From Mycobacterium sp. Root135 (lineage in GTDB: Bacteria > Actinomycetota > Actinomycetes > Mycobacteriales > Mycobacteriaceae): a stretch of DNA of 64,000 nucleotides. How positions within the stretch are numbered: the stretch's first letter is position 1; each line of letters starts with the position of its first letter. The position numbers were made by a program, and so were the translations under genes. Below are positions 54,569 to 63,904 of the stretch, one piece after another. A model generated the notes under the pieces. It searched no databases, was not told where the DNA came from, and worked only from the letters and a program-made list of their open reading frames with translations. The stretch is from positions 1 through 64,000 of the forward strand of contig NZ_LMEZ01000007.1 in NCBI RefSeq assembly GCF_001426545.1, given 5' to 3'.

Positions 54569-56005
54569 ATGTTCGAATTCGTCGTCCGAAGAAGAAGGAT
54601 TGCCGTCGCCGCCGGGGGTGGCCGGAGGGGTCGGTGGTCACTGGCCGCCGTGGTGGTCGCCGCGGCGCTCGCAATTGCCGCGCCAGGCGCTTTGGCGTCC
54701 GCCCAGACTCGCATCGGTGTCAACGGCGGGCGTCCGACCGAGTGGCCGATTCTGTCCGACATCCTTGCCAGCCAGGGCCTCACCAAACAGGGATGGCTCG
54801 ACTTCGGCTTGCGAGTAGGCGAGAACTGGTTGCCCGACACGAAGGGCAAGTCGGTCGCCTTGGACTATCCCGGCCAGCTGGGGCTCGTGTCCGGACCCGG
54901 CGCGCTGACCACCGATCAGTCGACCAAACTCGGACAGACGTTGCTTCACCAGCTGATCCTGAATGAGCTGGACAAGGGTGAACCCGTCGCGGTGGCGGGC
55001 ATCAGCGAGGGCACGCTCGTCATCGAACGCGAATTGGCCTATCTGCAGAGCCTGTCGGACGACGAGGCGCCCTCCCGAGACGTGCTCACGTTCTACGTCT
55101 TCGGGGACATGTTGCGCGGTCTTGGCCAGATGTACCTGCCCGGGGTGACGATTCCGTTCTTCGGGGAGACGTTCCATGCCGTCCCGGAGACCCGGTACGA
55201 CACCGTGGTCGTCAACGAGGAATGGGACGGTTGGGCCAACCCACCCGACCGACCGTGGAACCCGCTTGCCGTGATCAACGCGGTGATGGGTGCGGTGTAC
55301 ACCGTCAACGGCAAGAACGACCATTCCCAGACCGCGCTCGACAGCATGGACGACGCCGTCCTGGTGTCGCAGGTGAAGAGCGACGCCGGGGGCACCACCA
55401 GCACGTACGTCGTTCCTCGCACCCAGCTCCCCATCACCAGGCCTCTGCTCCAACTGGGAGTGCCACGCAAGGTGGTCGACCAGATCGACAAGATGTTGAT
55501 GCCGTTGATCAGGGCTGGCTATTCCTACATGACCCCCAATCTGGGGCCGCGCGTCGACGGCGGGCAGCTGGTGTTCACCCCGCCGCCGCCTCCGCAGCTG
55601 CCGACGACCACCAAGCAGCTAGACGCCTCGTCCGAGAACGTGGCGGTCTCGGCGGCGAAGACGTCGACCGACCCCGAAGAGACCACGAAGGTCACGAAGC
55701 ACGAACGCTCGGGTGGCGCCGGCAATACGAAACACGTTGCCGCAGCCGGTGTTGCCGATACCGACGAGTCCACGAAGGTGGCGAGGCCAGACGAGTCCGA
55801 TGCGACGGTCGACTCGCCGAAGACGGTCGAGAAGTCCGCGAAGAACGATCTCAAGCCGCGCACGTCACCCAGGACGAAGCCCTCGAAGGTTCGGGAGTCC
55901 ACCAAGACGGACGACGCACCCGAGGTTCGCACCACGGTGAAGCCGAGCGACACCGACGACAAGCCCGGCTCTTCGCAGGGCGCCGACGCCGAGTCGGCGG
56001 CGTAA
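54569..56005 (+). CDS. secreted PE-PPE-domain serine hydrolase with disordered tail
   Basis: 478 residues. The N-terminal Arg-rich signal/anchor (about 6-45; AAVVVAAALAIAAPGALASAQ) is followed by a PE-PPE-type alpha/beta hydrolase domain (about 50-310) without PE or PPE modules. Nucleophile Ser146 sits in AGISEGTLVI; also FYVFGDMLRG and VVVNEEWDGWANPPDRP. A proline run (PPPPPQLPTTT) leads to a C-terminal tail of about 130 residues rich in Lys, Thr, Asp and Ser with repeated TKV/STK patterns, probably disordered. Start ATG 54569, with GGGGG upstream, is preferred over GTG/ATG 54545. Confidence 0.82.
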   Translation: MFEFVVRRRRIAVAAGGGRRGRWSLAAVVVAAALAIAAPGALASAQTRIGVNGGRPTEWPILSDILASQGLTKQGWLDFGLRVGENWLPDTKGKSVALDYPGQLGLVSGPGALTTDQSTKLGQTLLHQLILNELDKGEPVAVAGISEGTLVIERELAYLQSLSDDEAPSRDVLTFYVFGDMLRGLGQMYLPGVTIPFFGETFHAVPETRYDTVVVNEEWDGWANPPDRPWNPLAVINAVMGAVYTVNGKNDHSQTALDSMDDAVLVSQVKSDAGGTTSTYVVPRTQLPITRPLLQLGVPRKVVDQIDKMLMPLIRAGYSYMTPNLGPRVDGGQLVFTPPPPPQLPTTTKQLDASSENVAVSAAKTSTDPEETTKVTKHERSGGAGNTKHVAAAGVADTDESTKVARPDESDATVDSPKTVEKSAKNDLKPRTSPRTKPSKVRESTKTDDAPEVRTTVKPSDTDDKPGSSQGADAESAA

Positions 56006-56032
56006 CCGCACGCCAGGACGTCCGGTAGGTGG

Positions 56033-57184
56033 TCAGCCGCGGTTCTTCGGACCCTTGTCCTTGTCGTTGCCCCTGCCCGGCGGCGGGCCCGGCGGTTTGA
56101 AAGGTTCGACCGGTTGAACCGTGGTCGACGGGATCGGTTGCGGCGCAACGCTCGACGACGGCGGTGATGGTGGTGGCGTGGTCGACGTGCTGGTCGTCGC
56201 GGGGGCGTTCTGCGACGTGGGTTGCAGCGCCACGGCCAGCACGGCGACGACGAGCGCCACCACCACCCCGATCGTCGTCAGGATGGTCCGCCGCCGCGTC
56301 CACGATCGCGCGGGGCGCGCCGGGTACCCGCTCGACACGACCGGAGCGAACGGGGCAGTAAACACCCGCGTCACGGGCCGCGGCCCCGCCAGGGCCGCTC
56401 GCATCTGATCGGCACTGGTGAAACGCGCACGCGGATCGTGTGCGATGGCGCGTTCGATCACGGCGGCGAGGGCGGGGTCGACGCCGATTACCGACGTGAG
56501 CGGCACGTGCTGACCGTTCAGGATCGCAAAGGCAAGCGCCTGAACGTCGTTCTGCGGGAACGGCACCCGCCCGGCAACCAGCTCGTAGCCGACCACGCCC
56601 ACCGCGTACAGGTCGTCGGCCACCGATGACGGTGCCCCGGTCAAGCGCTGGGGACTCGCGTACGCCATGGTCCCGACCAGTTGACCCGTGGCGGTATGCC
56701 CGGCGTCACCGGTCTTGGCGATGCCGAAGTCGGCGACCTTGACGCCTCCCCCAGGACCGGAGGTCAGGATGTTGGCTGGCTTGATGTCGCGGTGGACGAC
56801 GCCGGCGGCGTGCGCGACCGACAGCGCGGCGAGGACCTCGTCGAGAATCGTGCGCACCCGCATCGGCGGTAGCGGACCCCGCGCGATCTCGTCCAGAAGG
56901 GTGCTTCCCGGCAGCCGCTCCATCACGATGTACGGGGTGCCGCCGTGGTGTCCGTAGTCGTGCACGGCAACGATGTTGGGGTGCGAGAGGCGCGCCGCGG
57001 CACGGGCCTCATCCTCGAACCGGGCCCGCGCGTCTACCTGGGCACCGAGCGCGGGATGCAGCAGTTTCACGGCGACCGCGCGACCCAGCCTGGTGTCCCA
57101 GCCGTCGCGGACCTCGGCCATCCCGCCGACGCCGAGCACGCCCCTGAGCTCATAACGCCCGCCCAGCCCGTCACTGCCGGCCAC
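56033..57184 (-). CDS. membrane Ser/Thr protein kinase (Pkn type)
   Basis: 383-residue transmembrane kinase. Gly loop GVLGVGGMAEV, lysine in AVAVKLLHP, catalytic loop HRDIKPANIL, DFGIAKTG, and activation-segment end GTMAYASPQRLTG are all intact, so it should be active. One TM helix (about 300-320; TILTTIGVVVALVVAVLAVAL) is followed by a short Thr/Pro/Ser-rich extracellular tail ending GNDKDKGPKNRG, with no PASTA or sensor domain. GTG 57184 is preferred over a TTG at 57247. It is convergent with the PE-PPE gene and divergent from metE. Confidence 0.9.
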   Translation of the reverse strand: MAGSDGLGGRYELRGVLGVGGMAEVRDGWDTRLGRAVAVKLLHPALGAQVDARARFEDEARAAARLSHPNIVAVHDYGHHGGTPYIVMERLPGSTLLDEIARGPLPPMRVRTILDEVLAALSVAHAAGVVHRDIKPANILTSGPGGGVKVADFGIAKTGDAGHTATGQLVGTMAYASPQRLTGAPSSVADDLYAVGVVGYELVAGRVPFPQNDVQALAFAILNGQHVPLTSVIGVDPALAAVIERAIAHDPRARFTSADQMRAALAGPRPVTRVFTAPFAPVVSSGYPARPARSWTRRRTILTTIGVVVALVVAVLAVALQPTSQNAPATTSTSTTPPPSPPSSSVAPQPIPSTTVQPVEPFKPPGPPPGRGNDKDKGPKNRG

Positions 57185-57284
57185 GAGACCAACGATAGCC
57201 TGGCGCGGACGACCCGATGAGGCAGGCGCGTACTCTGATCCACGCAACTGGTCTGTCGGTCACCTCCTCGTTCGCGAGGGAGCG

Positions 57285-57480
57285 TCCGGCATCGAGTGCG
57301 GCATGCCGAAAGGCGTACGGCACGAGAGGGAACCCGGTGAGATTCCGGGACTGTCCCGCAGCGGTGAGCAGGAACGACCGCCGTCATCAGCACTGGCCCG
57401 TCATGGGCTGGGAAGCGACGGCCAGTAGGAGCACGAATACGTGCGCGCCTGTGAGTCCGAAGACCTGCCAGGTGTACCGA
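57285..57480 (+). promoter_or_regulatory. cobalamin riboswitch controlling metE
   Basis: Conserved B12-aptamer segments appear in order: GGGAACCCGGTGAGATTCCGGG (57328 onward), CTGTCCCGCAGCGGTGAG, then GGCTGGGAAGCGACGGCCAG, and the 3' piece GTGAGTCCGAAGACCTGCC near 57450-57469. It lies upstream of metE, so cobalamin should switch off the B12-independent synthase when MetH can act. The 3' 135 bases to the metE start would hold the expression platform. The aptamer edges are estimated. Nothing else is seen in the 430-base gap 57185-57615. Confidence 0.93.
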
Positions 57481-57615
57481 GCGCGCCGCGTTCGGTGGTT
57501 CATCGCCTCGTGGAATGGGCGGCGGCCGAAGCGCAGCACTCGTAGTGACGAATGCTGCCATCGGTTCGACGCCCACTGGTGATGGCCATCCCGCCGTATC
57601 ACGTAGGACGTCGAC

Positions 57616-59886
57616 ATGACCGCAACACCATTCACCGCAACCATTCTCGGATCGCCCCGCATCGGACCCCGCCGGGAGCTCAAACGGGCGACCGAGAGCT
57701 ACTGGGCTGGCCGGACCGCCCGGTCGGAACTCGAATCCGTCGCCGCCGGGCTTCGCCACGACACGTGGAAGGCGCTGTCGGAGGCCGGAATCGACTCGGT
57801 TCCCGTCAACACCTTCTCCTACTACGACCAGATTCTCGACACCGCCGTCCTGCTCGGCGCGCTGCCGCCGCGGGTCGCCGGCATCGAAGACGACCTCGCC
57901 AGGTACTTCGCGGCCGCCCGCGGGACCGACGACATCCAGCCACTCGAGATGACCAAGTGGTTCGACACGAACTATCACTACCTCGTACCCGAGATCGGGC
58001 CCGAGACCCGATTCGCCTTGAACCCCGACAAGGTACTTGGTGAGCTGAAAGAAGCTCAGGCTCAGGGTATTCCCGCTCGTCCGGTCGTCGTCGGACCGCT
58101 GACGTTCCTGGCCCTGAGCAAGGGCGTCGACGGTGCCGCCGCTCCGATGTCGCGGCTCGACGAGGTCGTCGGGCTCTACGCGGATCTGCTCGGCGCGCTT
58201 GCCGACGCGGGTGCGGAGTGGGTACAGATCGACGAGCCCGTCTTGGTCACCGACATCGTGGACAACGGCGCCGAACTCGCCGAACGCACCTACGGTCTCC
58301 TCGGTGGTCTCCAGAACCGGCCGGCGATCTTCGTCGCCACCTACTTCGGCGCACCGAACGGGTCGCTGGCCGCACTGGCCCGTACTCCGATCGAGGCCGT
58401 CGGCGTCGACCTGGTGGCCGGCGGCAGCCACGCCGTGGGCGCCGTTCCCGAGCTCGCAGGCAAGACAGTGGTCGCGGGTGTGGTCGACGGCCGGAACGTC
58501 TGGCGCACCGACCTCGACGCCGCGCTGAGGACGTTGGAAGGTCTGCGCGAATCCGTAGGCGCTCTCGCGGTGTCGACGTCGTGCTCGACCCTGCACGTCC
58601 CCTACACCCTCGACGCGGAACCCGACGCGGACGTGGCGCTTCGCAGCTGGCTGGCCTTCGGCGTCGAGAAGGTAACCGAAGTGGTCGGGCTGGCACGAGG
58701 TCTGCGCGACGGACGCGATTCCGTCGCCGACGCGATCACCGCGTCCAACGAGGCCGTCGCGTCACGTCGTGCCGATGCGCGGCTCGACAACGGCGACGTG
58801 CGGGCGCGTCTCTCGTCGATCGCCGCTGCCGGCATGACGCGGGGTCCCGCCGAAGCCAGGCGTGAGGCTCAGAACGACCGGCTGCACCTACCTGTGTTGC
58901 CGACGACGACCATCGGGTCCTACCCACAGACCACCACGATCCGCAAGGCGCGGGCCGCTTTACGGGCCGGCGACATCGACCAGGTCGAGTACACCAAGGA
59001 CATGCGTGCCGAGATCGCCTCGGTCATCAGGTTGCAAGAAGAGCTCGGCCTCGACGTCCTCGTCCACGGTGAGCCCGAGCGCAACGACATGGTGCAGTAC
59101 TTCGCCGAACAACTCGACGGCTTCCTTGCCACCCAAAACGGATGGGTGCAGTCCTACGGAAGCCGATGCGTCCGGCCCCCGATTCTGTTCGGGGACGTCA
59201 GCCGGCCGCACCCGATGACCGTCGAGTGGGCTACCTACGCGCAGTCGCTGACCCGAAAGCCGGTCAAGGGCATGCTGACTGGGCCGGTGACGATCTTGGC
59301 GTGGTCATTCGTCCGCGACGATCAGCCGTTGGCCGACACCGCAAATCAGATCGCGTTGGCCATTCGCGACGAGACCGTGGACCTCCAGACCGCGGGCATT
59401 TCGATCATCCAGGTCGACGAACCCGCCCTGCGCGAACTGCTTCCGTTGCGGTCCAAGGACAAGGACGACTACCTGTCGTGGGCGGTCGGCGCCTTCAAGC
59501 TGGCCACCTCCGGGGTGGCCAACTCCACGCAGATCCACACCCACCTGTGCTACTCCGAATTCGGTGAGGTGATCGGCGCCATCGCCGACCTGGACGCCGA
59601 CGTCACGTCCATCGAAGCGGCACGTTCGCACATGGAGGTGCTCGACGATCTCAACGCGATCGGCTTCGGCAACAGCGTGGGCCCCGGCGTGTACGACATC
59701 CACTCCCCGCGCGTGCCGGCCACCGCGGAGATAGTCGAGTCCCTGCGCGCCGCACTGAAAGCCGTTCCCGGCGAGCGGCTCTGGGTGAATCCCGATTGCG
59801 GGTTGAAGACCCGCGGCACCGAGGAAGTGACGGCATCCCTGCGCAACCTCGTCGCCGCGGCCCACCAGGTACGCGTCCGGGGCTAA
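57616..59886 (+). CDS. metE: cobalamin-independent methionine synthase
   Basis: 756-residue MetE, transferring methyl from methyltetrahydrofolate-polyglutamate to homocysteine. Two homologous barrels; the catalytic C-terminal barrel starts near TTTIGSYPQTTTIRKARAAL. Zinc ligands: His and Cys in HTHLCYSEFGEV (about 636-647), Glu in SIEAARSHME and Cys in NPDCGLKTRG. The N-terminal barrel has LTFLALSKG and QIDEPVLVTD. ATG 57616. Preceded by the cobalamin riboswitch, followed by a strong terminator. Confidence 0.97.
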   Translation: MTATPFTATILGSPRIGPRRELKRATESYWAGRTARSELESVAAGLRHDTWKALSEAGIDSVPVNTFSYYDQILDTAVLLGALPPRVAGIEDDLARYFAAARGTDDIQPLEMTKWFDTNYHYLVPEIGPETRFALNPDKVLGELKEAQAQGIPARPVVVGPLTFLALSKGVDGAAAPMSRLDEVVGLYADLLGALADAGAEWVQIDEPVLVTDIVDNGAELAERTYGLLGGLQNRPAIFVATYFGAPNGSLAALARTPIEAVGVDLVAGGSHAVGAVPELAGKTVVAGVVDGRNVWRTDLDAALRTLEGLRESVGALAVSTSCSTLHVPYTLDAEPDADVALRSWLAFGVEKVTEVVGLARGLRDGRDSVADAITASNEAVASRRADARLDNGDVRARLSSIAAAGMTRGPAEARREAQNDRLHLPVLPTTTIGSYPQTTTIRKARAALRAGDIDQVEYTKDMRAEIASVIRLQEELGLDVLVHGEPERNDMVQYFAEQLDGFLATQNGWVQSYGSRCVRPPILFGDVSRPHPMTVEWATYAQSLTRKPVKGMLTGPVTILAWSFVRDDQPLADTANQIALAIRDETVDLQTAGISIIQVDEPALRELLPLRSKDKDDYLSWAVGAFKLATSGVANSTQIHTHLCYSEFGEVIGAIADLDADVTSIEAARSHMEVLDDLNAIGFGNSVGPGVYDIHSPRVPATAEIVESLRAALKAVPGERLWVNPDCGLKTRGTEEVTASLRNLVAAAHQVRVRG

Positions 59887-59893
59887 GCAGTTC

Positions 59894-59926
59894 AGCCCGG
59901 GGCGCGCAATTGGCGCGCCCCGGGCT
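59894..59926 (+). terminator. metE terminator
   Basis: Perfect 14-bp stem AGCCCGGGGCGCGC/GCGCGCCCCGGGCT with a 5-base AATTG loop, 7 bases after the metE stop. No U-tract. It separates metE from the ferredoxin-like gene 38 bases further on. Confidence 0.9.
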
Positions 59927-59964
59927 CCCGTCCGTGAGCAACCGCACCGATCTCCTACCAACCG

Positions 59965-60336
59965 ATGGGATCTACGACGGTGGCATTGGACCAGACCAAG
60001 CCGACGGTCACCGTCTGCCGCGGATGCTGCTGCGGCACGACGAAGAAGCACCCGATGACCGACCACGGCGCCAGGCTGGCTGACCTGCGAAGGCTCGTCG
60101 AGGGCATCGGACCGTGCGAACGCTCCAATGTCGTGGTGGTTTCTCCGTCTGGACGCGGGCATAGGGCCGGCGGCCGACCCACGTGGCCCGGCTTCGTCCT
60201 GGACGCACGCACCGAAGCCGACATCGTCAATTGGCTTCGTTACGGTGGGCCAGGTCTTGCACCGCGGCCAGAAGCACTTACCCCGCATCGCTTTCGACCG
60301 GGATCGTCGAAGGCGACGAGCTCCCGCCTGGACTAA
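59965..60336 (+). CDS. (2Fe-2S) ferredoxin-like small protein
   Basis: 123-residue protein with Cys cluster TVCRGCCCGTTKKHP (about 16-30) and a further Cys in GIGPCERSNVVVVSP, a pattern of thioredoxin-fold 2Fe-2S proteins. The middle reads WPGFVLDARTEADIVNWLRYGG; the C-terminal 30 residues are Pro/Ser/Arg-rich. It starts at ATG 59965. The strong terminator between it and metE implies its own promoter, although the two are adjacent. Function unknown. It converges with prpC. Confidence 0.75.
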   Translation: MGSTTVALDQTKPTVTVCRGCCCGTTKKHPMTDHGARLADLRRLVEGIGPCERSNVVVVSPSGRGHRAGGRPTWPGFVLDARTEADIVNWLRYGGPGLAPRPEALTPHRFRPGSSKATSSRLD

Positions 60337-60354
60337 CGCGTCACGGTCACGCGC

Positions 60355-61488
60355 TCAGACAAGGGCGCGCTGGGGTTGGCCGGAGTACTCGCTGAGCGGC
60401 CTGATCAACGCGTTGGACGCGGCCTGCTCCATGATGTGTGCCGTCCATCCGGTGATCCGGCTCATCACGAAGATCGGGGTGAAACTCGGGATGTCGAAGC
60501 CCATCAGGTAGTACGCGGGACCGGTCGGAAAGTCGAGATTGGGCTTGATTCCGGTGGCTTGGGCCATCCCGTCTTCGAGTACCTCGTAGATGTCGAGCCA
60601 GTCTCGCCCGTCACGGACGGCGGCGAGGCGTTCCAGCGCCGCCTTCATGGCGGGCACCCGGGAGTCACCGTTCTTGTAGACGCGATGACCGAAGCCCATG
60701 ACCTTCTCCTTGCGAGAGATCTTGCCGTCCAACCAGTCCGACGCCCGGTCTGCGCAACCGATGTCGATCATGTCGTGCATGACCGCCTCGTTGGCACCGC
60801 CGTGCAACGATCCCTTCAACGCGCCGATGGCTGCGGTGACCGCGCTGTAGATGTCGGACTGGGTCGACGTCACGACCCGGGCTGCGAAGGTCGACGCGTT
60901 GAAGCCGTGCTCGGCGTATAGCGTCATCGACTGTTCGAACACGTCGACGACGACGGGCTCCGGGACCTGACCGAAGCACATGTTCAGGAAGTTCTGCGCA
61001 TACCCGAGTTGGCCGTCGGGTGCGATCGGTGCCAAGCCGCGGCGACGGCGCATGTCGGCCGCGACTATCGTCGGGAGCGCCGCAAACATGCGGAGGGACT
61101 TGGCGTAGTTCGCGGCCTCGGTGCTGTCGTCCTCGTCGGGGTCCTCGGCCCCCAGATAGCTGATCACCGTACGCACCACGTCCATGGGGTGACAGTTGTC
61201 GGGCAGCTTGGCGAGCAGGGAGTGCATCGAACGGTTGAGTCCGCGGCTGGCGCGTTCCCGCGCGCAAAACTGCTGCAACTGAACGTCGGTCGGCAACTCG
61301 CCGTGCCACAGCAGATAGGCGACCTGCTCGAAGCAGCACTCCCCGGCAAGGTCTTGGACCGGGTAGCCGCGATAAGTCAACGAGTTGGTCTCGGCCACCA
61401 CCTTGGAGATCGCCGTGGTGTCGACGACGACACCTGCCAAACCCTTGAAGATGCGCGGCTTCTCGGCCGCCGCGGCGATGAGCGTCAT
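60355..61488 (-). CDS. prpC: 2-methylcitrate synthase
   Basis: 377-residue citrate-synthase-fold enzyme condensing propionyl-CoA with oxaloacetate. Catalytic residues are in SLHGGANEAV (His), GFGHRVYKNGDSR (His) and NLDFPTGPAYYLMG (Asp). Substrate preference is inferred from the operon: prpD-prpB-prpC overlap by 4 bases each. Its ATG at 61488 overlaps the prpB stop. Mycobacterial enzymes of this type can have residual citrate synthase activity. Confidence 0.92.
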   Translation of the reverse strand: MTLIAAAAEKPRIFKGLAGVVVDTTAISKVVAETNSLTYRGYPVQDLAGECCFEQVAYLLWHGELPTDVQLQQFCARERASRGLNRSMHSLLAKLPDNCHPMDVVRTVISYLGAEDPDEDDSTEAANYAKSLRMFAALPTIVAADMRRRRGLAPIAPDGQLGYAQNFLNMCFGQVPEPVVVDVFEQSMTLYAEHGFNASTFAARVVTSTQSDIYSAVTAAIGALKGSLHGGANEAVMHDMIDIGCADRASDWLDGKISRKEKVMGFGHRVYKNGDSRVPAMKAALERLAAVRDGRDWLDIYEVLEDGMAQATGIKPNLDFPTGPAYYLMGFDIPSFTPIFVMSRITGWTAHIMEQAASNALIRPLSEYSGQPQRALV

Positions 61489-62402
61489 GGTGTCACTCCC
61501 TGCAGTGCGAAATCGTAGACGTCGGAGTCGAACTGGTTGTAGTCCTGATACCGGAGCAACTCGTAGAGTCTGCTGCGGTGCTGCATCTGATCGATGAGGC
61601 CGGCTTGCATTCCCGCCGAGTCGATCTCGCGGAGTCCGAGCTCGACGGCGAGCATGGCCAGCCGCAACGTGCTGACCGGATAGATCACCACGTTGTAGCC
61701 GATGTCCGAGAGTTGCTTGGTGGTAAGGAGTTCGGACTTGCCAAACTCGGTCATGTTGGCCAGCAGCGGTGAGTCGACCGCCGCCCTGAATCGTTCGAAG
61801 TCGGCCGGCCCTGCCAGCGCCTCGGTGAAGATCATGTCGGCCCCCGCGTCGGCGTAGGCGCGAGCCCGTTCGACGGCCGCCGGCACCCCCTCGATGCCTG
61901 CAGCGTCGGTCCGCGCGCAGATGACGAAGTTCGGGTCCCGCCGGGCAGACACCGCCGCACGCAGCCGCTTGACCATGTCGTCGGTGGGCACGACGGCCTT
62001 GCCGTCCAGATGACCGCAACGCTTCGGGTTGACCTGGTCTTCCAGATGACACCCGGCCAGGCCGGCGTCCTCCAAGAGTGTGACGGTGCGCGCCGCGCTC
62101 ATCGGCTCCCCGAAGCCGGTGTCGGCGTCGATCAGCGTGGGCAGGTCGGTGACCGACGCAATCTGCGCGCCCCGGCCAGACACCTCGGTGAGCGTCGTCA
62201 GCCCGATGTCGGGGAGCCCCAGGTCCGCCGACAGAACGGCACCGGAGACGTACACACCCTCGAACCCGATGTCGGCGACCAGCTTGGCGACCAACGGCGA
62301 GAATGCTCCCGGGAAGCGTTGCAGCTGACCCGATTCGAGCTTTCTACGAAAGTCGGCGCGTTTCTCGGCGGCCGAGGAGGCTGCCGCGAACAGGCCCGTC
62401 AC
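61485..62402 (-). CDS. prpB: 2-methylisocitrate lyase
   Basis: 305-residue isocitrate lyase/PEP mutase-family enzyme, cleaving 2-methylisocitrate to pyruvate and succinate. Substrate loop VYVSGAVLSADLGLPDIG (about 45-62), metal site DADTGFGE (about 83-90), and the catalytic loop HLEDQVNPKRCGHLDGK (about 113-129) with the KRCGH signature. GTG 62402 overlaps the prpD stop; the longer upstream frame is shadow. M. tuberculosis uses Icl for this step, so a dedicated prpB is a trait of environmental mycobacteria. Confidence 0.94.
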   Translation of the reverse strand: MTGLFAAASSAAEKRADFRRKLESGQLQRFPGAFSPLVAKLVADIGFEGVYVSGAVLSADLGLPDIGLTTLTEVSGRGAQIASVTDLPTLIDADTGFGEPMSAARTVTLLEDAGLAGCHLEDQVNPKRCGHLDGKAVVPTDDMVKRLRAAVSARRDPNFVICARTDAAGIEGVPAAVERARAYADAGADMIFTEALAGPADFERFRAAVDSPLLANMTEFGKSELLTTKQLSDIGYNVVIYPVSTLRLAMLAVELGLREIDSAGMQAGLIDQMQHRSRLYELLRYQDYNQFDSDVYDFALQGVTP

Positions 62403-63904
62403 CGGAAGATACCCGACGGCACCGTAGGGGCCTTGTCGAGCACACGCGGGTCGACCCTGACGTTGAGCGTGCCGAGGGCACCCGGTTTGAGGCTGCTTGC
62501 GTCGCATGCGGCGGACAGGAACCGTCGCCGTTCCTCGGCGTCGACGACACCGTCGGCCAACTCGGTGAACTTCGCGACGTACTGATCGCGTCCGAACGGT
62601 CTGGCGCCCAGCGGGTGGGCGTCGGCGACGGCGAGCTCGTCGACGACGGTCTCACCATTCGTCAACGTCACGACCGCCCTGGCGCCAAAGGCCTTCTCGC
62701 CGGGGTCCGTCGAGTGGTAGCGACGCGTCCACTCGGCGTCCTCGACGGTGGAGACCTTGCGCCACAGCGCGACCGTGTCGGCTCGGTGGGCACGTTCGGG
62801 GTCGTAGGACGACTCGTGATGCCAGGTGCCGTCCTGCAGCGCGACCGCGAAGATGTACATCACCGAGTGGTCGAGCGTCTCGCGGGACGCGTCGGGGTCG
62901 AACTTCTGCGGGTCGTTGGACCCGGTGCCGATCACGACATGGGTGTGATTGCTGGTGTGGAGCACCACCGAGTCGACCTGCTCGAGATCGCCGATGCGGC
63001 TGCGCATTCGGCGCGCCAGGTCGACGAGTGCCTGGCTCTGGTACTCCGCGGAGTGCTCCTTGGTGTAACTGTCCAGGATGGCGCGCTTGGGCTCGCCGGG
63101 GGCGGGCAGCGGCACCCGGTAGGTGTGCTCGGGTCCGGCGAGCAACCACGCGATCACACCGTCCTCGCCTTCCCAGATCGGTGCCGGCGCGCCCTCGCCC
63201 CGCATGGCGCGGTCGACGGCCTCGATCGCCACCTTGCCCGCCCACGCCGGCGCGAACGCCTTCCAGCTGGAGATCTGCCCCTTGCGCGACTGGCGCGTCG
63301 CGGTGGTCAGGTGCAGCGCCTGACCGATCGCGGAGTAGATGGTCTCCGGGTCGAGTCGCAGCATCGTCCCGAGGCCTGCTGCCACCGACGGGCCGAGGTG
63401 CGCGACGTGGTCGATCTTGTGCTGGTGCAAGCAGATTCCACGGGCCAGGTCGATCTGCACCTCGTAGGCCGTGGCGATGCCGCGAATCAGGTCTGAGCCA
63501 CGGATGCCCAGCTGTTGTGCGACGGCGACCAAGGCCGGGATGTTGTCCCCGGGATGCGAGTACTCGGCGGCCAGGAAGGTGTCGTGGAAGTCGAGTTCGC
63601 GGACGGCGACCCCGTTGGCCCACGCCGCCCACTCGGCCGACACGGTGCCCTCGACGCCGAAGACGTTGGCGCCGTTGCGGGTCCGGTGGGCCAGGGCTTG
63701 AGCCCGAGCCACGGTGACCGGCCGTCGGATCACCGATGCCGCCGACACGGCGGCGTTGTCGATGATGCGGTTGACGACCATCGCCTCGGTTTCCGGTGGT
63801 ACCGGCACCGGATCGGCCGCGACCTGGGCGATCTTCCAGGCCAGGTGTGCGGAGCGGGGGAATTCGTCGGCGCTGCGCCGTGTCATGACGTCGTGTTCGA
63901 GCAT
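62399..63904 (-). CDS. prpD: 2-methylcitrate dehydratase
   Basis: 501-residue MmgE/PrpD-family iron-independent dehydratase forming 2-methyl-cis-aconitate. Signatures: WAAWANGVAVRELDFHDTF, AEYSHPGDNIPALVAVAQ, CLHQHKIDHVAHLGPSVAAG, TATRQSRKGQISSWKAFAP and SVMYIFAVALQDG. Start ATG 63904 (MLEHDVMTRRSADEF) is preferred; ATG 63886 and 63925 are alternatives. First gene of prpDBC. The 96 bases upstream to the window edge must hold the promoter; no PrpR-type TTTGCAAA box is visible there. Confidence 0.94.
   Translation of the reverse strand: MLEHDVMTRRSADEFPRSAHLAWKIAQVAADPVPVPPETEAMVVNRIIDNAAVSAASVIRRPVTVARAQALAHRTRNGANVFGVEGTVSAEWAAWANGVAVRELDFHDTFLAAEYSHPGDNIPALVAVAQQLGIRGSDLIRGIATAYEVQIDLARGICLHQHKIDHVAHLGPSVAAGLGTMLRLDPETIYSAIGQALHLTTATRQSRKGQISSWKAFAPAWAGKVAIEAVDRAMRGEGAPAPIWEGEDGVIAWLLAGPEHTYRVPLPAPGEPKRAILDSYTKEHSAEYQSQALVDLARRMRSRIGDLEQVDSVVLHTSNHTHVVIGTGSNDPQKFDPDASRETLDHSVMYIFAVALQDGTWHHESSYDPERAHRADTVALWRKVSTVEDAEWTRRYHSTDPGEKAFGARAVVTLTNGETVVDELAVADAHPLGARPFGRDQYVAKFTELADGVVDAEERRRFLSAACDASSLKPGALGTLNVRVDPRVLDKAPTVPSGIFR

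Noticed and set aside
57217..57582. 121-residue ORF upstream of metE
   Set aside because: It lies across the cobalamin riboswitch; conserved bases there are explained by the aptamer, and the protein has no family features.
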